DNA of 64,000 nucleotides. Origin: Girardinichthys multiradiatus (taxonomy: Eukaryota > Chordata > Actinopteri > Cyprinodontiformes > Goodeidae). The DNA is taken from positions 14,127,204 through 14,191,203 of the forward strand of contig NC_061817.1 in NCBI RefSeq assembly GCF_021462225.1, read 5' to 3'. Positions 40,801 through 55,800 of this stretch are shown piece after piece (position 1 is the first letter of the stretch; each line of letters starts with the position of its first letter). The position numbers were made by a program, and so were the translations under genes. The notes under the pieces were generated by a model. It saw only the letters and a program-made list of their open reading frames with translations. It did not search any database and was not told the origin of the DNA.

Positions 40801-43800
40801 TACTACATGTTACACACTGAGTTTACAACATATGACAGTCTCTCAAAAGTCTTACCTTCAGTCTCTTTATATTATCTAGTGGATTTTTACAAATGTTTCA
40901 TAAAATTAAAACTACCTCACAGCTGCTTGAAAATAAGATTTTTTTCTGAAGAATTATTGATGAATTAGTACATTTTACACTTAATGTATGCCTGATAAAT
41001 GTAATCCTTGATTAATTAGACTGTACATTTTTTGATAAATACATAAAATCTCCTCATTCTTGCCAGATTCATCCTTCAGATAGATTTTTCAACAGGTATG
41101 AGACTCATTATTGCCTACAATATTATAAAGCTCACCCAGTTTATTGGCAAACTGTGGCATTGAAGATGGAAGAAGGACAAACTGTGAACAAAGGATGGAG
41201 TAGAGAGACTCCAGTATCTGGGCACTAGGTGGACCATCACATGTTCTCTGTAGATGAAAACAAAGAAACAATATTCCTGTGTAATTATTTTTCTTTCCAC
41301 AGAATAATTACCAGCCATACAACTACGACACTGATAAACAGTCACAGGTTTGCATTTGTCTAAAAGACTTGAAGACAAAGTTGGTGCACCTGTGCTTGTT
41401 AATATAGTATAATATATGAGAAGATGCTAGAAATTACTCAACATTGGAAATATGTTTAACCTATTTATTAAACATAAGAGCACAGTCAAGACAAAATGCT
41501 GCACATCACACCTAAGCTCCAATGTTTCATTAACCAGATTCTTATAAAACAACTTGCTTCTTTTTCTTTTAACTCCAACCTAATAACTTCAAATGAGGGC
41601 TGAGTATTTGCACTGGGCTTGGCGTTTGCTCCTCTTATTTTTTAACTTTTAAATTTGCTGGCATTTTATGGTTGTAGTCTTGCTTTGTGACCCAGTTTAA
41701 CCTAAGCTGCAGCTCTCAAACTGATGGCCTAAAAATTTTAATTTAGAAAACACTGGTCCAAATAAACCCAAATCATCACCCCTCAACCACCATGTTAGAC
41801 AGTTACTGTGAGATCTAAAATCGACTCTTCCTGGCCAATACAGATTTGATGTTTACTTCGAGATCTGATCTGTTGATTCTAATTTTGATTCAATTTTCTA
41901 AGGACTACAACACATTATTAAAATACTGAAAATAATCTCAAACCGTTTTCTTTGGCAAGGGTAATAGTTTCGAATCCAATAATGAGGAGTTACACAATCA
42001 TCCCTATTTATACACCATTACACATGAACCTAATCTTAACAATCTTTTAATTAAACAAAAAAGTGCTCAAAGTTTCTGCTGCTGGTTGATGCATTTATAG
42101 CAAGGCAAATAGTGAGTGTTTTTAAGGTACATCTAAAAAAAATTTGAATATTGTGAAAATGTTTTTTGTCACTCATTTCATAAAGTAAAATTTTATATAG
42201 ATTCATTACACATAGTGAACGTTTTCAAGCCTTTATTTCTTGTCATTTTATTTATTATATCCAAAATTCATTGTTACAGAAAATTCAATATTGTGAAAAA
42301 GTTACAGCATATTCATAGAAAGTTGAGTGAAAGGAAAAAAATGTGGTCAGAAAAGGTACACTGGCAACAGGGATAACCGCAGCATTGAGAGTATGTCAAG
42401 CTAAATCAACTCAAGAATTTTGGAGACCTTCACGAGGAGCGGACTGAGGCTGGAGCCAGCGCATCAAGAGCCGCTACGGACAGATGAATACAGTCTTACC
42501 TGGACAAAGGAGAAAAGGAACTGGACTGTTGCTCAGTGGTCCAAAGTCCTCTTTTCAGATAAAAGGGAAGTTGGCATTTGATTTGGAAATCAAGGTCCCT
42601 CAGTCTGGAGGAAGAGTGGAGAGAGACAGAATCCACGTTGCTTGAAGTCCAGTGTGACGTTTCTACAGTCAGAGATTATTTGGGGTGCCATGCCATCTGC
42701 TGGTTCTGGTCCACTGGGTTTTCTGAAGTCCACAGTCAATGCCGCCACCTACCAGGAAATTTTAGAGCACTTGATGTCATTTTCCAGTAGGGCTTGGTAA
42801 TGGCCCACACTGTCAAAGGCACCAAAAGCTAGTTCAGTGACCATGGTGTTCCTGTTCTTGATTGGCCAGCAACCTCCCCTGATCTGAACCTCATAGAGAA
42901 TCTATGGAATATTGTCAAGAGGAAGACGAGACGCCAGATCCAACAATTTAGATGAGCTGAAGGCAGCTATCAAAGCAACCCGGGCTTCCATTACACCGCA
43001 GCAGAACCACAGGCTGATCACCCCTTTGTCACACCGCATTGATGCAGTAATTTATGCAGAAGGATCCCCAACCAAGTATTGATTTTATAGAAATTAATAT
43101 ACTTTTTAGGGGCCTGACATTTCTGTTTAAAGTATTATTTTTCCAATAATCTTATGTAATAAATCTTATGTTTTCAGAGGCACTGAAGTTTGGGTTTTTA
43201 TTCTCTGTAAGTCATAATCATCGTAATTACCAGAAATAAAGGCTTGAAATATTTCACTCTATGTGGAATGGATCTATATAATATATGAGTTCCACTTTCT
43301 GAAACTAATGACAAAAAATATTGAACCTTTTCATTACATTGTACATTTTTTTTGATGTACTTGTGGTTTTAATGCATTGATGAATGGGGGGAAACCAGCT
43401 CATTATTAGAGCCAAACAATAAAAATCTCTTGCAGATAAACTGGTGCATCTCTAATGAGGTCCTTGTATTATGCTTGACCAGTTTACACAAAATTCTTTG
43501 GCAGAAATCTTGTTTGTTTTTAAATGTAATTCTGACAACAATAATTTAACAACACATTTCTAAATCAAAAATCTTGAATGAAGGGTGTACTTTTTACCAT
43601 AACTTTTTCACTATATAATGTCACAAAGAGATCAACTGGTCCATTCAGAGTTGAAGTATATAACTGTATTTAGCCCTTACAAGCACAGTTGGTATCCACA
43701 CAGAATCACAGCAGCGCAGCAGACATTGACAGACAGATTCCAGTGAATCCTGAGCATCGCTGTGTTTATAAGGGGCTGTAAATGGGTTCTTCATCAGAGC

Positions 43801-46800
43801 AGGCTCTGACGCACACTCCTCAGCAAGCCTTGAACATAAAAAGGACTTTTTCAAACACTAGACACAAAATTCAAGTTGCCTATGGAAGAAAACGGATAAA
43901 GAGACACAAGAAAAACACAGATGATGCACACAAAAATATCAGAAAATTATTAAACTCTTAGCAAATTGAAAAAAAAACAACAATCCAATGACTTCTAGCG
44001 AAGCCTTATAGCATAATTGCCTAAGTTATAGTTGCCAAAATATGACTAAGGCAATTATGCTATAATGCTAAAGTTTTGTTCTAGTTCAATAAACAAAGCA
44101 ACAACATTTTTTAAACTCATTTCTTTACATTTTCAAAAGCCAAATTAGAAACCTTCATTAGAGAATTATATTTAAACAAAACACTGGCAGTAATACTGTT
44201 AAATGACTATGTGAGGTTGTTACCTGATGTTAGGACTGCATTAGTCATGTTATTTAACTCACTGAGCAGTTTGTTACCTGCAGGCTGCCTGAAAACAAAT
44301 CAGAGCCTGGAGTAGAAATCCTTTGGACCGAAAGGTCTGGCTGCTGGATCCGGACCTTCGTTTGTTCCTCTGGAACATAAGAGGGGTAGGTCAATAAAAC
44401 CAGGGAAGAGACACTGTTAAACTGTAACTTCATAAAAGGCAGTTAAAAAAATATTAACAATAATGATCATTTCTTTTTTTTGTGGCACTAGTGGCCTTTA
44501 TTTTTCCCATTATTTTATGACAGGAGTTAGACGGGAAACAGAGGCAGAGAGAGAGGGGGAGACATGCGGCAAATGTCGCCTGGGCCGGGACTGCTACGTC
44601 GATGACTAAAGCCTCTGTATATGGGTCGCGTCCTTAAACCCCTACACCACGAGTAATGATGATCATTACCGATCTCATCTACAACTAAAGAATGTTGATA
44701 TAGTGTATTATTACATCTGTAGGGTTAAAAAAGGAAAACACCTTTAAATGAGCTCCGATTCAAAACTATGGTGCAAAACTTTGGAGAACAGAAGATAAAT
44801 AAATGCACATTTACAGGTTAATTATCATATGATTATTTTGAAGATTTTAAATACATTCATGATTTTATATTTGATATTCATATTTTACTAGGATCAAGGA
44901 TATCTGGAGGTAGCCAAGGGATTGGCTATCTCCACTGTTTATGAAAAGCAATTAATATTATTTCAGTAATACTTAAATATGTACACTCTCTGGCCACTTT
45001 GTTAGGTACACCTGTTCAAATGTTTCTTAACACAAACAGCAAATAAGCCAATCACTGAGCATCAAAGTGGAGAAGAAAAAGGGATTTAAGTGTCCTGGAA
45101 TGTTGCATGGTTGCTGATGCCAGACGAGCTGGTCTGAGTATTTCAGAAACTGCTAATCCACCGGGAATCTGCTGTGTGGACCAAAACACCTTGTTGGTGC
45201 CGAGGACAATGGGCAGACTGGTTCAAGGTTGACATAAATGCAGCAGTAGCTTAAATACCCACTCATTACAACTAAATAATGAGGAATACAGTTACTGCAT
45301 ACAGAGCACATCAAACCTTTCCAAACAGGAAAATGATTCACAGGGTCTTGAATGTTACCAAATTGAAAAAATGCTGCCTGGTCCAATGAGTCTTGATTTC
45401 ACCAGCAACATTGAGATGTTCGAGTCAGACCTTTTTACTTATCATACTTGTTTTTGCATCTGCTCTTGTATCACTTCTGACAACCACCAGACATCCTCGT
45501 TGCCTGTGTTTGTTCCTGTCACACTCACCTCACCTGCTTCCAGCTCCCCAATGAGGACTTTTTGACAATTTTCCTTAATATTTCAGTCTCCTCATTTTTG
45601 GATGTAGTCCAGAACCTTCCTGACTGAGTGGAATACCTATGACTACAAAAGCTCAAAACCTCTGAATGCTCTAAAACAGCTTCAGCATTTTCTTAGTATT
45701 TATGACCTGCATCAGTGAAAACACCAAACCACGTTCTGAGGAGATTATTTCACCCTGAGTTCAGCTATTTTTACCCAGTCCAACCAACTCTGGTTCAGGT
45801 AAGGAAATGTGAATCAGGAGTGTGCTCAGTTTGAGAAAATAATTTTGTTTGTGCGATTGTATCTCTTCTTTACTGTCCTTGAAAAAAGTCAAATATTATT
45901 TAATGCCACTATAAGACATACACTCAATAAAATAGTGTGATAAAACTATATTAGACAAGTTATTTAAAGCAGGGTTAGCAATGTAGCAAATAAAATTATT
46001 TATTTAAACCGATATGTTTTATTTCCTTACAAGGTAAGTAGCCATGGTAACCAGTGCTTATCACCTACCAAGCTTTCTGCCATGTAAATGCCTAGCAGCT
46101 GGTAAAATGCTATTTTCTCCACGTTCCCAGTGAGCTTAAAAGATACATAATCCTGTAGATATAAATGCCTATGAAGAAAACTGCCAGTTGTCGCTATTGT
46201 AAAATATAAAACAGCTTACACTGAAAAAGTTAAGTTAATTCAAATTTAGGACAGGCGTCCCAATGTCAAAATGTCTTTACACTATCACACATTATTTTAG
46301 GGTTTATTATCTTACATCTATTGCCATTAGTCCTTCATAAATAGACTTAGAACGTGCTGACTCACCAAATGAATCATTATAGCACCTACTATGATCTTGA
46401 CTGTTTGAAATTGTTAACCCTAATGCTTAGAAAACATAATTATGTTGAGCTTTATAAACCATAAAACAGGAACCATTTTGTCTTGACTATGCAAGACTTT
46501 AAATAGTTTGAATCTGCTTGCAAAACACAAATATAAATTTACTTCCCTCTGACTATAGCTGTTTTAGGACCTTGATGTTTCATTTTCTCTGATCACATCA
46601 AAGAGTCAGATATTAGCAACATAGATAAAGATAAACAGTTATGTCATTCTCCAAAGATCTACGTTGTTTTCTATTTTCACATCTGTAGGTAAAACATGGT
46701 GCAACTTGCCGTGCTTCGATGATGAGAAGGGGAAGACAGAGTTAGCTCAGAGAACCTTCTGGTGATGGCCTCTATCAGCTCCTCTACCACTTGGTACTGA

Positions 46801-49800
46801 AATGGTCTGGACTGATGGGTGAGTCTAAAGAAAAGAGACGCTGATTTAATTAAGGAAGCACCTACTAATACATTAAGAAGAGGGATTGTGAAAGTAAAAG
46901 AGTTTGTGTTATTCTACAGCCAACTAATGAACAACATCTTCATCACATATTAATTTGATCTTGAGCTCACAAGCTGATACCAGACATTCTCCTTCAGGAT
47001 TTTCTGCTTTAGAGCAGATATAATGCTTAAATTAATTACAGAAACTCCTCCAGGTCCTGAGGTAGAAACGGCCCCAGACCATCACACTTCCAGTAGGAAT
47101 GACGTTATTGTTCTGAAATGCTGTCAGTTGGACCAGATGTTAGAGGATGCACACCTTCCAAATGGTTCCACCTTTAAGCAGTTAGTTCGCAGAATATTAT
47201 CCAGAAGTATTGGAGATCATCACGATTTTTTTCTTTGCAAATGTGAGGGATGTGTTTGTGTTTTTGTTTGGTCCACAGTGGTTTTTAGGAGTGCACAACT
47301 GCAAGCTCCTTGGGCATTGAGCTTTGGCTTCTAGGGCTTGAGGTGCACCATGAGCCAGATGCCAGGTAAGGCTAAGGACCTGACCATGCAACGTCTGCAG
47401 CATAATTTAGCTGTTGTGAAATGCTTAATTTTGCTGGCAGGAAAAGATCCACAGCTGGTGGGTGAGGCTGAGCAGCACCAACTAGATACAGTTAAACTCA
47501 CCTCAATGCACAGCTTGAGCTGTGGAACCCAGCTCCTGGACCAGGTACTCCAGTCTTGCATGTATGAGTAAGAGGAATGCCCTCTTCATTCTGTGCTATG
47601 TACTTCTGTAGTTCTTTTCTAGGCATGAAATACCCATAATTATCAGTACATTCAAGAACAAGGTGAGTAAGTGTGACTTGTCTGAGGCCACCTTAGGAAA
47701 AAGGTTAAGGTTTGATTTTGTGATTATTAGGTCTTGGACAATCTAGTAAACAGAGAGGGATAAAACTATCACCTGTACACCTACTGGTTAGTCAAATGTC
47801 TGGGAGAATTTCCATGTTCATGTTCATGTTCAGCACCTCTACTGCAGAGATGGTCATCAGACGTGGCGTGAAGGCCATGGTGCTTGCCACAAGCGGCAAC
47901 CAGAGGGCGCCAGTGGTGATGGAAGCAGACAAGCTGAAGAAGGAAGCCTTTAGGGCTTGGTTGTTCTGGGGAGCCCCTGAACCAGCTGACACGTACTAGG
48001 TCTGCAACTCTGTAGTTTGCAAAAGCAAACATATCAAGCATAAGAGGAATTTGGAAGCTATGGCAAAAACTTTGGGTTGGCTTCAAGAAAGTTCTGGGAA
48101 ACTGTTTGGGGACTCAGGATTAGAGAGCAGAGACCAGTTTAGGAGCATTTTTAAAGATCTCGTTTATCCGGTCATCATGTCCTTTGTGGAGGAGGCAGAG
48201 TCTGAGGAGTTGGGGGTAGGCGAGTCCAACACCATGGGATATTTGGCTGAGGTAGTTAAAGAGCTCCAAGGGTGGGGGGATTCATCCCAAGATCGAGGCA
48301 CAGCCTGTGGACAGCATGGGGCTGACAACAGCCCCCATCTCACCAGGGTCCGGTCCTCTGAAAGTCAAGTTGTTTGTAAATACAGCCCAGAGTGGGTGGT
48401 AAACTCCATCTAAGGCTTGAGGGGAAGTACAAGGTTCCAGGTTTGGTTCTGAGGGCTATGTGATCCTTGTATGAAACAGCAAGAGGAGTGTCAGCATCCT
48501 CGGCCAAAGTCCGGAGCTTATTTCCTGTTCATGATGTCTCCGATCCGGCTTGTGGTGTTCTTAGGCAGGATCCCAAGGCATAGTAATTGGGTGGAGGGTG
48601 TCTAGTTCTTCAACCTCAGTGTCAGATCTCTGCTGTTTTGAAGATGTTTGGTTCTGTAAGCTTCTTCATGCCATACCCTCCAACAATTATTTCAACTATA
48701 AATAGTTTAGATCCAAAACAATACATATTTTCTTTTTAAGGTAGTTCTGGATTTGGTGTGAAATGATTGTAGTCAGATAAAATCTCATGTATCTCAAATT
48801 CCTGAAGGTAGATTCTTTAGTGAGATAATGTTCACATGTCAGTTTAGCTGTCTGTTTAAAAATGACATAAAAAAAAATAACATGCTCAGGTGTTATCAGA
48901 TTTCAATATTATTTTAACCAGGTACAGGTACAGGTTATTTGAAGTTATCTCCCACTGATGTTGTCATAAAAAGACAAATTAGAGCACCCTCCAACATTAA
49001 TGGCACCCCTGGCAGAGATATGAGACACGGTCTCACCAAGATGCCACTTTTGGTGAGTTTGGGATTTATCTAACTTCCTTACCATCCTACTCACTACGTG
49101 TGGAGGCAAAATAAATGTTGGTCCTCATTCAGCCTTGTTTGTTGCAGTTTCTATTGTTTTATTTTTGTTCTGACTGTAGATTGTTGAAGTAGAGGAAAAC
49201 CTATTTCTCTTGTAGTAATTTCCTGACGTATGAAGTTTAGCAGACATCTTTCTTAATTGAATGGCTTGTTCTTCGGGGTTTCTTCTGGTTTTCATGTCAT
49301 TATTTATTCTCCAAAAAAACAAAAAGCCATGGATTACTTATGAAAAGATCTTAGACAAAAAATAGCAAATATGCTTTAGTTACATTTATTTGACAGGAAT
49401 TGTTAGAAGGTCCAAAATTGTTGGACCAACGCATTTAGAATATTTACCCCGTACTAAATAAATGCACTCAAAATGAAGGTTGTAAAATTCCTAGATTTTC
49501 ATTGTAAGATTATCCTTCATTAATAAAAATAAATATCGAAAATTTTACAAGCAAATGAAAACTGCAACAAATATAAAGCCTCCCCTAAAAAGCAAGACAG
49601 CAACAAGAAAGAGAAATATAGTAAAATATTATAGCATATAATAGTATTTGATGGATGGATGTAGCAACACACATTTTCTTGTGGATACCTGAACAAAGCA
49701 GCTGCAGCCTTCACGACCTGCGCCGCTACCAGCGGGCAGGAGGAAGAGACCCCAGCTGTCACAGCCTCTGACACCGCCACAAACCCTGAACCACTGGGGA

Positions 49801-52800
49801 ACAGATGTATGCTTGGTGGCTGTCTGTTCACAACAGAAACACATAACATACACAACACCGTCATCACAGCATTTAATATTACCAATTAAGTGTAATTACA
49901 GAGGTAAGTTTATCAAATTATTTTATTTATTTAGTTTCTTTCCTTAAGGCTGAGTAGAGTACACATAATGAATAAAGGGCATTGACCTCTTAGCATTACA
50001 AACATCACCAAAGTTTGCCTTGACGATGCACAACCATAACAGGTGTGGACTGGGTCGCTGTTGCCACAATACTTGTTGCATAGAACATCCTAAATAACCC
50101 ACGCATGCACAATGTCATGTGCACAAACACACCAAAAATTGAAATTGTAGAACCCCAAAACAAACAAAACACTGTCACACATCAAAAAGTAAAACCATGA
50201 TATATTAAAGGCAAACTCTGATCAAAAAAAAAAAAAAAAAAAAAACTCTAGTACACACACCCTCATCCACCCACATACTCACTCATTTTGACTTGTTCAG
50301 CACTTGTGCTTAAACGTAGTTCTTAAAGGACAAATTTCACTGTCAGATTATTAAATCTTTTCTCCTTGCTATCATTAACATGTGACCGGTGGCATTCCAT
50401 TAAAATGATGTCAACCTTGCAAAAATAGGATGGTGTTTTATTAGCTTTTGATACATTTTCATCAAGCAGACACCAGACAGTTAATTTAAATCCAATTAAA
50501 CTCCCCAGTGCACCGCAGTTAACATGTTTTACAAGAAGCCACTTCTCTATGCGGGTGTAGCTGGAGTTAGTTTGAGGTCGATTTGTGGACAAGTAATCTA
50601 AGTGTAATTCACATACACTGTCAGAAATGTACCATCTAATTAAGTCTGTAATAAATTAATGAAAAAGTAACATTATGTAAAGACTATGTCAATGAGATGC
50701 AGAACATTAGAACACTGAAAAGTCACCAAATGTAAGTAAAAGGATATTTTTATTTAACAGACCAATTAGCTTAAAGGACAAGACAGTTTTTTATGCAAAT
50801 GTCAACCAAGGCTGGAAATTAGTAGTCGCCGCTGTCCAAATGTGAGTAAAATAATGAAGTGGTGGGTAAACTTTCATCAACCAGATGCCAGTGGAGGGTT
50901 TGCAATGTGAACAGGAGGGCAAACAAAATTTGAGGACAGGAATGCACCTGAGCTGCCACTGGTCTGTACAGGAAATCTATTATGAGCAACCAGGAAAAAA
51001 TCAGCAATTTGGTGGTAAAAAAACCACCAAACTTTCTCAAGACGAGCTTAACCTAAAGCTAAATGGCGCTTTTTGTTTAGTTCAGACTGTGGGAGAGCAG
51101 TTTTGTGTTTGTTTACTTTTTATCAGTTAGATTCCCTCATGTCCTCAGGTTACTTTTGTTAATTGTTACTTTCCAGATTCCCATACTTTATGTTTGTTAA
51201 GACTTTCCTTAGATTTGTTCCCTGAGTTTTGTTATCTAGATTGGGTTTCCCTGTTAATTCGTTTTCTTCAGATACATTCCCCCTCAGTTCCCTGCAGCTT
51301 GCTCCTCACACCTGTTCAGTATTCATCTGATTACCTGCCTCCATTTCTCATCGGTTCCACATTGCACTTCCCTCTGTTTAAAAACTCACTGATTCTCATT
51401 GTCACTTGCTGGTTTCTCCCGTTAACTACCTTTGCTGGTCCGTGCTGATATTCCACGTCTTCTGGTTGTTAACCCATTGAAGGTTTTTGAAACCTTTCAT
51501 TAAAGAAAGACCATTTTTCTCATCATGCTGCTGCCCAGTGTTTGTCTGCGTTTTGGTCCCACACAACCCCAAACTCTGACAAAACCTCAGAAATCATAGG
51601 GATTGTATGGAGCAGATACAAGATGGAAGATGGGAAGGTCAGTAAGGCATACGTACTTAAAACTTAAAGCTACAAGTTTATTTGAATAGATTTAAAAAAA
51701 AAAAATCAAACAGCCTGTATCTCTCCTTACTGTATTTCTCCTTATTTTGTCTCCAAGTAGCAACTTTTATTGTGTGTCTCAAAGCATCAGCCTTAGAGCC
51801 TCTTCAAAAGCTTTTGGTTGCTCTATTAACAGAAACATTAAATACACTCCCTGTACCATATTAGTATATTTTTTACGACTGTCATGTAGGAATAAAAATA
51901 AATCTAATTTAAATGGACTGAACTTATATAGCGCTTTTCCAGTCATACAGACCACTCAAGGCGCTTTACACTAGAGCCACATTCACCCAATCACACTCAC
52001 TAACGGTCACACATTCATACACCGATACGCAGATCGGAAGCAACTTGAGGTTAAGTGCCTTGCCCAGGGGAACATCAACATACAGCAGGAGGAAGCTGGA
52101 ATCAAACCCACAACCTTCTGATTGCAAGACGACTACTCTTCCTACTGAGCCACAGTTGCCTCTTTAATGGGTTAACAAACCTATCAAACTGATTATTTAA
52201 AAATTTTAAACTGCTTAAATTTTAAATTATAGTTTTAGGCACCAGTAGCTTTTCTCAATATCAAATATTAATCTCATAATTTCTTAAAAGCGCACCTTTC
52301 AAGTATTTCAGTGAGGAGCAAAAAACCTTGTTTTGGTACTTCCAGATTGGTCAGCTGCAGAGCCTCCTTCAGGCTGCGCACTAGGGACTCGATACCTAGC
52401 ACACAAACACAAACCAAGCACACAGTTAGTGAACGTCATACATAAGCAACAGCAAACACTGGCCTCCTCTTATTCAAGTGTTTTGAGATCATACGCCTTA
52501 AATAGGCTCAACTACAACTTCCTACATTCAAATATAGGACAACCCATAAATATAACAGAAGTTATGCACACAGACAGCAACCCTCATTTTCACTCATTTT
52601 ATACAGTGGCAATGATCCGTGTTTCTAATTTACTGCTACATAGACGCTGCTGTAATGAGCTCATTTTCATACAGATCCTGCAACAGCATCTAACATCAAC
52701 ATAATGAAGAAGTGGATCAGCAGATATTGTGCATATTGGCATATTTATTCTGTACTGGCAGCAATTTTCAGTCAGATTTTAAGGGTTGTTGTTCAAGAGC

Positions 52801-55800
52801 ATACCAGAGAGAGGTATCAAAAGCATGAAATTCTGGCGCTAAGAGTCTTCTACCATAAGAATGACGATATTTAAGCATTAAACTCGCTGTTTCAAGAGCA
52901 CAACACAGGTGGCACTTTGCTAGAAAAGGATCCCATGGAGAGAAAGCTGCAATTGAGTATGTGTCCTTATACAGCGTGAGTCTCTGGTATGTGGGCTGCA
53001 CCGGTGCAGATATAAAGGCTCTAACAAGAGCGATTAAGTCTGCAGAAAACCTCACTGTCTCCTGCTATCTTACTATCGTGCAACATAAGGACAGCAAACA
53101 AACCGCCATTAAAGCGGGTCTCACCCTGGCCACTGCAAGTTTCAACTGTTGCCCTCTGTGGTATACTGCAGGATGCCAAAGCATGAACAACCAAACAAAT
53201 GATCAAGTATCATATATGCATTATGTATTATCCTGTTTTTTAAAGAGATAACATGTTATACTTCTATGTTTAATGTATGTTTTCAGCAATGCAACAGTTG
53301 AATCCAGCAACCAGGGGCACTGTATTACTTTAATAATGGTAATGCTTGTTTTTTTGCTGTATTTTCCCTTGAGGTGCACATGCAAAAAGAAAAAAAACAT
53401 ACACACAAAACATACATACGCAGTATTAAAAAAACACACCAAACTGACCTTAAACATGCTAGTGCATGCACAGATATGAGCATTCCACTATTTTGACTTA
53501 CGCTGTAGAGAAATGCCTTCAGGTCACATTAGATTGAACTAAACTATTGATTAATTTCAGACTGGGCTCTTGGGACTGATTATGAAGCTATAACAAAATG
53601 TTCAAAACATTTCTGCAAAAATGTACATCCATGTGAATACATATGTGTTTTCTAAGAGCTAAGTCAGTAGAGCGCAAGAGTGTGAAATAAAGTGATAAAG
53701 AGCAATGAAGAGAGGGTGTGAAAAGCCAGAGAGACGGACCACAAGATGCACATCTGACCAACTAAACACAAACTAGCTTAGGATTTGGTTTTTATTCACC
53801 TGAACATTTCTTCATCTTTCAGCAAGATAGTTTTTTTCACTGCTTACAACTTGCTTTGAATTCCTAAGAGAAGAACTGCCAAAACTCCAAATTGTGCACA
53901 TGAATTGTGAGTTTACCGCTCCAGAGAGACAGGTCTCTGATGAGGTTAGATCTTTTATTAGCAGAATAAAGGAGGAAGACTTCATAATTTTGGATGGATG
54001 GATGGATGCTTTTAATTTTTGCATACCGTTACATCAGACTGTATTGACTAGCGAGGACTAAAGAGTGCTGCTCATTGCTGTTCTCCCTCTCCTCAGGAGA
54101 AGACAACATCTTAGCGCTTCACCAGATAGTGATGTTTGCATAAACAGCATTTTTGTGATACTTTGTAATACTCCAATCAGAAAAATACAACCACGGAAAC
54201 CTGTCAAAAATATGGTCATATTTAGAGTAAATAAAGCATTTATGTGCTGTATTTTCATTAATGTGCAGATAGGAAGTGTAATGAAATATTTTCACTTTAA
54301 CCTTGCAGCCACTGTTACTATATCACAGCTGAAGCAGTAACATAACACAAATAAAACTGAGTTTGACATGCTCTGTCAGTCGGGAGCACAAAATATGATG
54401 GTGCCAGGCCAATAAGAAAAATGTTGATTTTAGGAGGAACAAAACATAGCCAGCTAGCTACAGAGCTGCAGCTCTTGGCAGCACATGCCTTCACGGTCTT
54501 ATAAATCACACTTGTCTGTATACAGTATGTTACATTAAGACACTCCAACAGCAACAATAATGTGAAGTATTATAGACAAGAGAGGAGTGCTTGTGCCAAA
54601 ACAGTCTCCCGGATGGAAACAATTTCTGTGTCAGAATAAATAGACAAGCCTCTGAATTAAAACCTGTATTCAACAATATCACCGCAGAGCTTAAAATGTG
54701 TGAAATCATGTCCAATATTCACAATGCCATGCTGACGTTTAAGCCCTATTCAAAAACCTTGATTATTGCACATGCTTTAACTTTAACAACCTATAGCTGC
54801 ATGTCTTCCTCCTCTCTCCACCCCACTGTCTGCCTAGTTTAGAAAAATATAAAAAATAAAGGCCCTCAGTGCCGCAAAAAATAAATAAATAAAATTAGGT
54901 CAAAGTAAAACTGTGATAAAATCCCAGACATAACTTCCTTTGGGTTAAATGGGAATAAATACAAAGTCATCATTGGGTATTATTAAAAACCATTTTTCAG
55001 AAGGAACATAAAGCATCTGGCTTAAAGGATAAAAGCAGATCTGATAAATATATGGGACAAATAACTTTTAAAAATCATTAAATTCAACTTAAAACCCAAT
55101 CTGAACAAAATATTATTAATTAAAATCAATCGTTTATCAGCTACACAGGTGTCCTTTTTGCAAAGACATTTAAAAACCACTTTATACCTGCAAAATTATC
55201 TTTGAAATGTATATATTATGTTATAAAATACTTTAAATGTAGCAGTAACACTTTGAACAAACTCAAACCCCTACTTTGAATAATTTTCTGAAATTTCCGA
55301 TAACTACAAAAAGATCCACAAAGCACACTATTCTGCATGAGCTTTTAATGGCCTGCATCTCTATCAATTATCCATCACTAGTTATTTTTAGATATGCAAG
55401 GATTAAGTACAAAACTGGACTGGTTTCTAATCCGTTTAGCTTCCCCACCCAGTACAGAAAGAAGAACAACAATCAGAAGTGAAGCTAAATTAGGAAAAAG
55501 TCCCGTCTACTTGTTTTAATGAGATGAATCAGTGCTCTGAGAAGGGAGCTCTGGTTTCCCTCCTGTGGGAAATCTTTTTATATGTATAGTCTGAGGTCTC
55601 ACCATATACAGAGTGACACTGGGAGAAGAAAAGCGGTTCTTCAGTCAGTAACACCAAGCAACTGTAGCAAGACCACAGCAACATCTCACTACTACTGCTG
55701 GCCAGACGGTCAAAGAGAAAACCTACAAGAGATGAAGACACGATGAATAAAAAGTACAGTTACTCTGCAACTCTATAAAACTCTCCACCTTACTGATTTC

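Noticed and set aside
47781..48086. 101-codon minus-strand ORF
   Set aside because: Antisense shadow of the decayed Rex3 relic.
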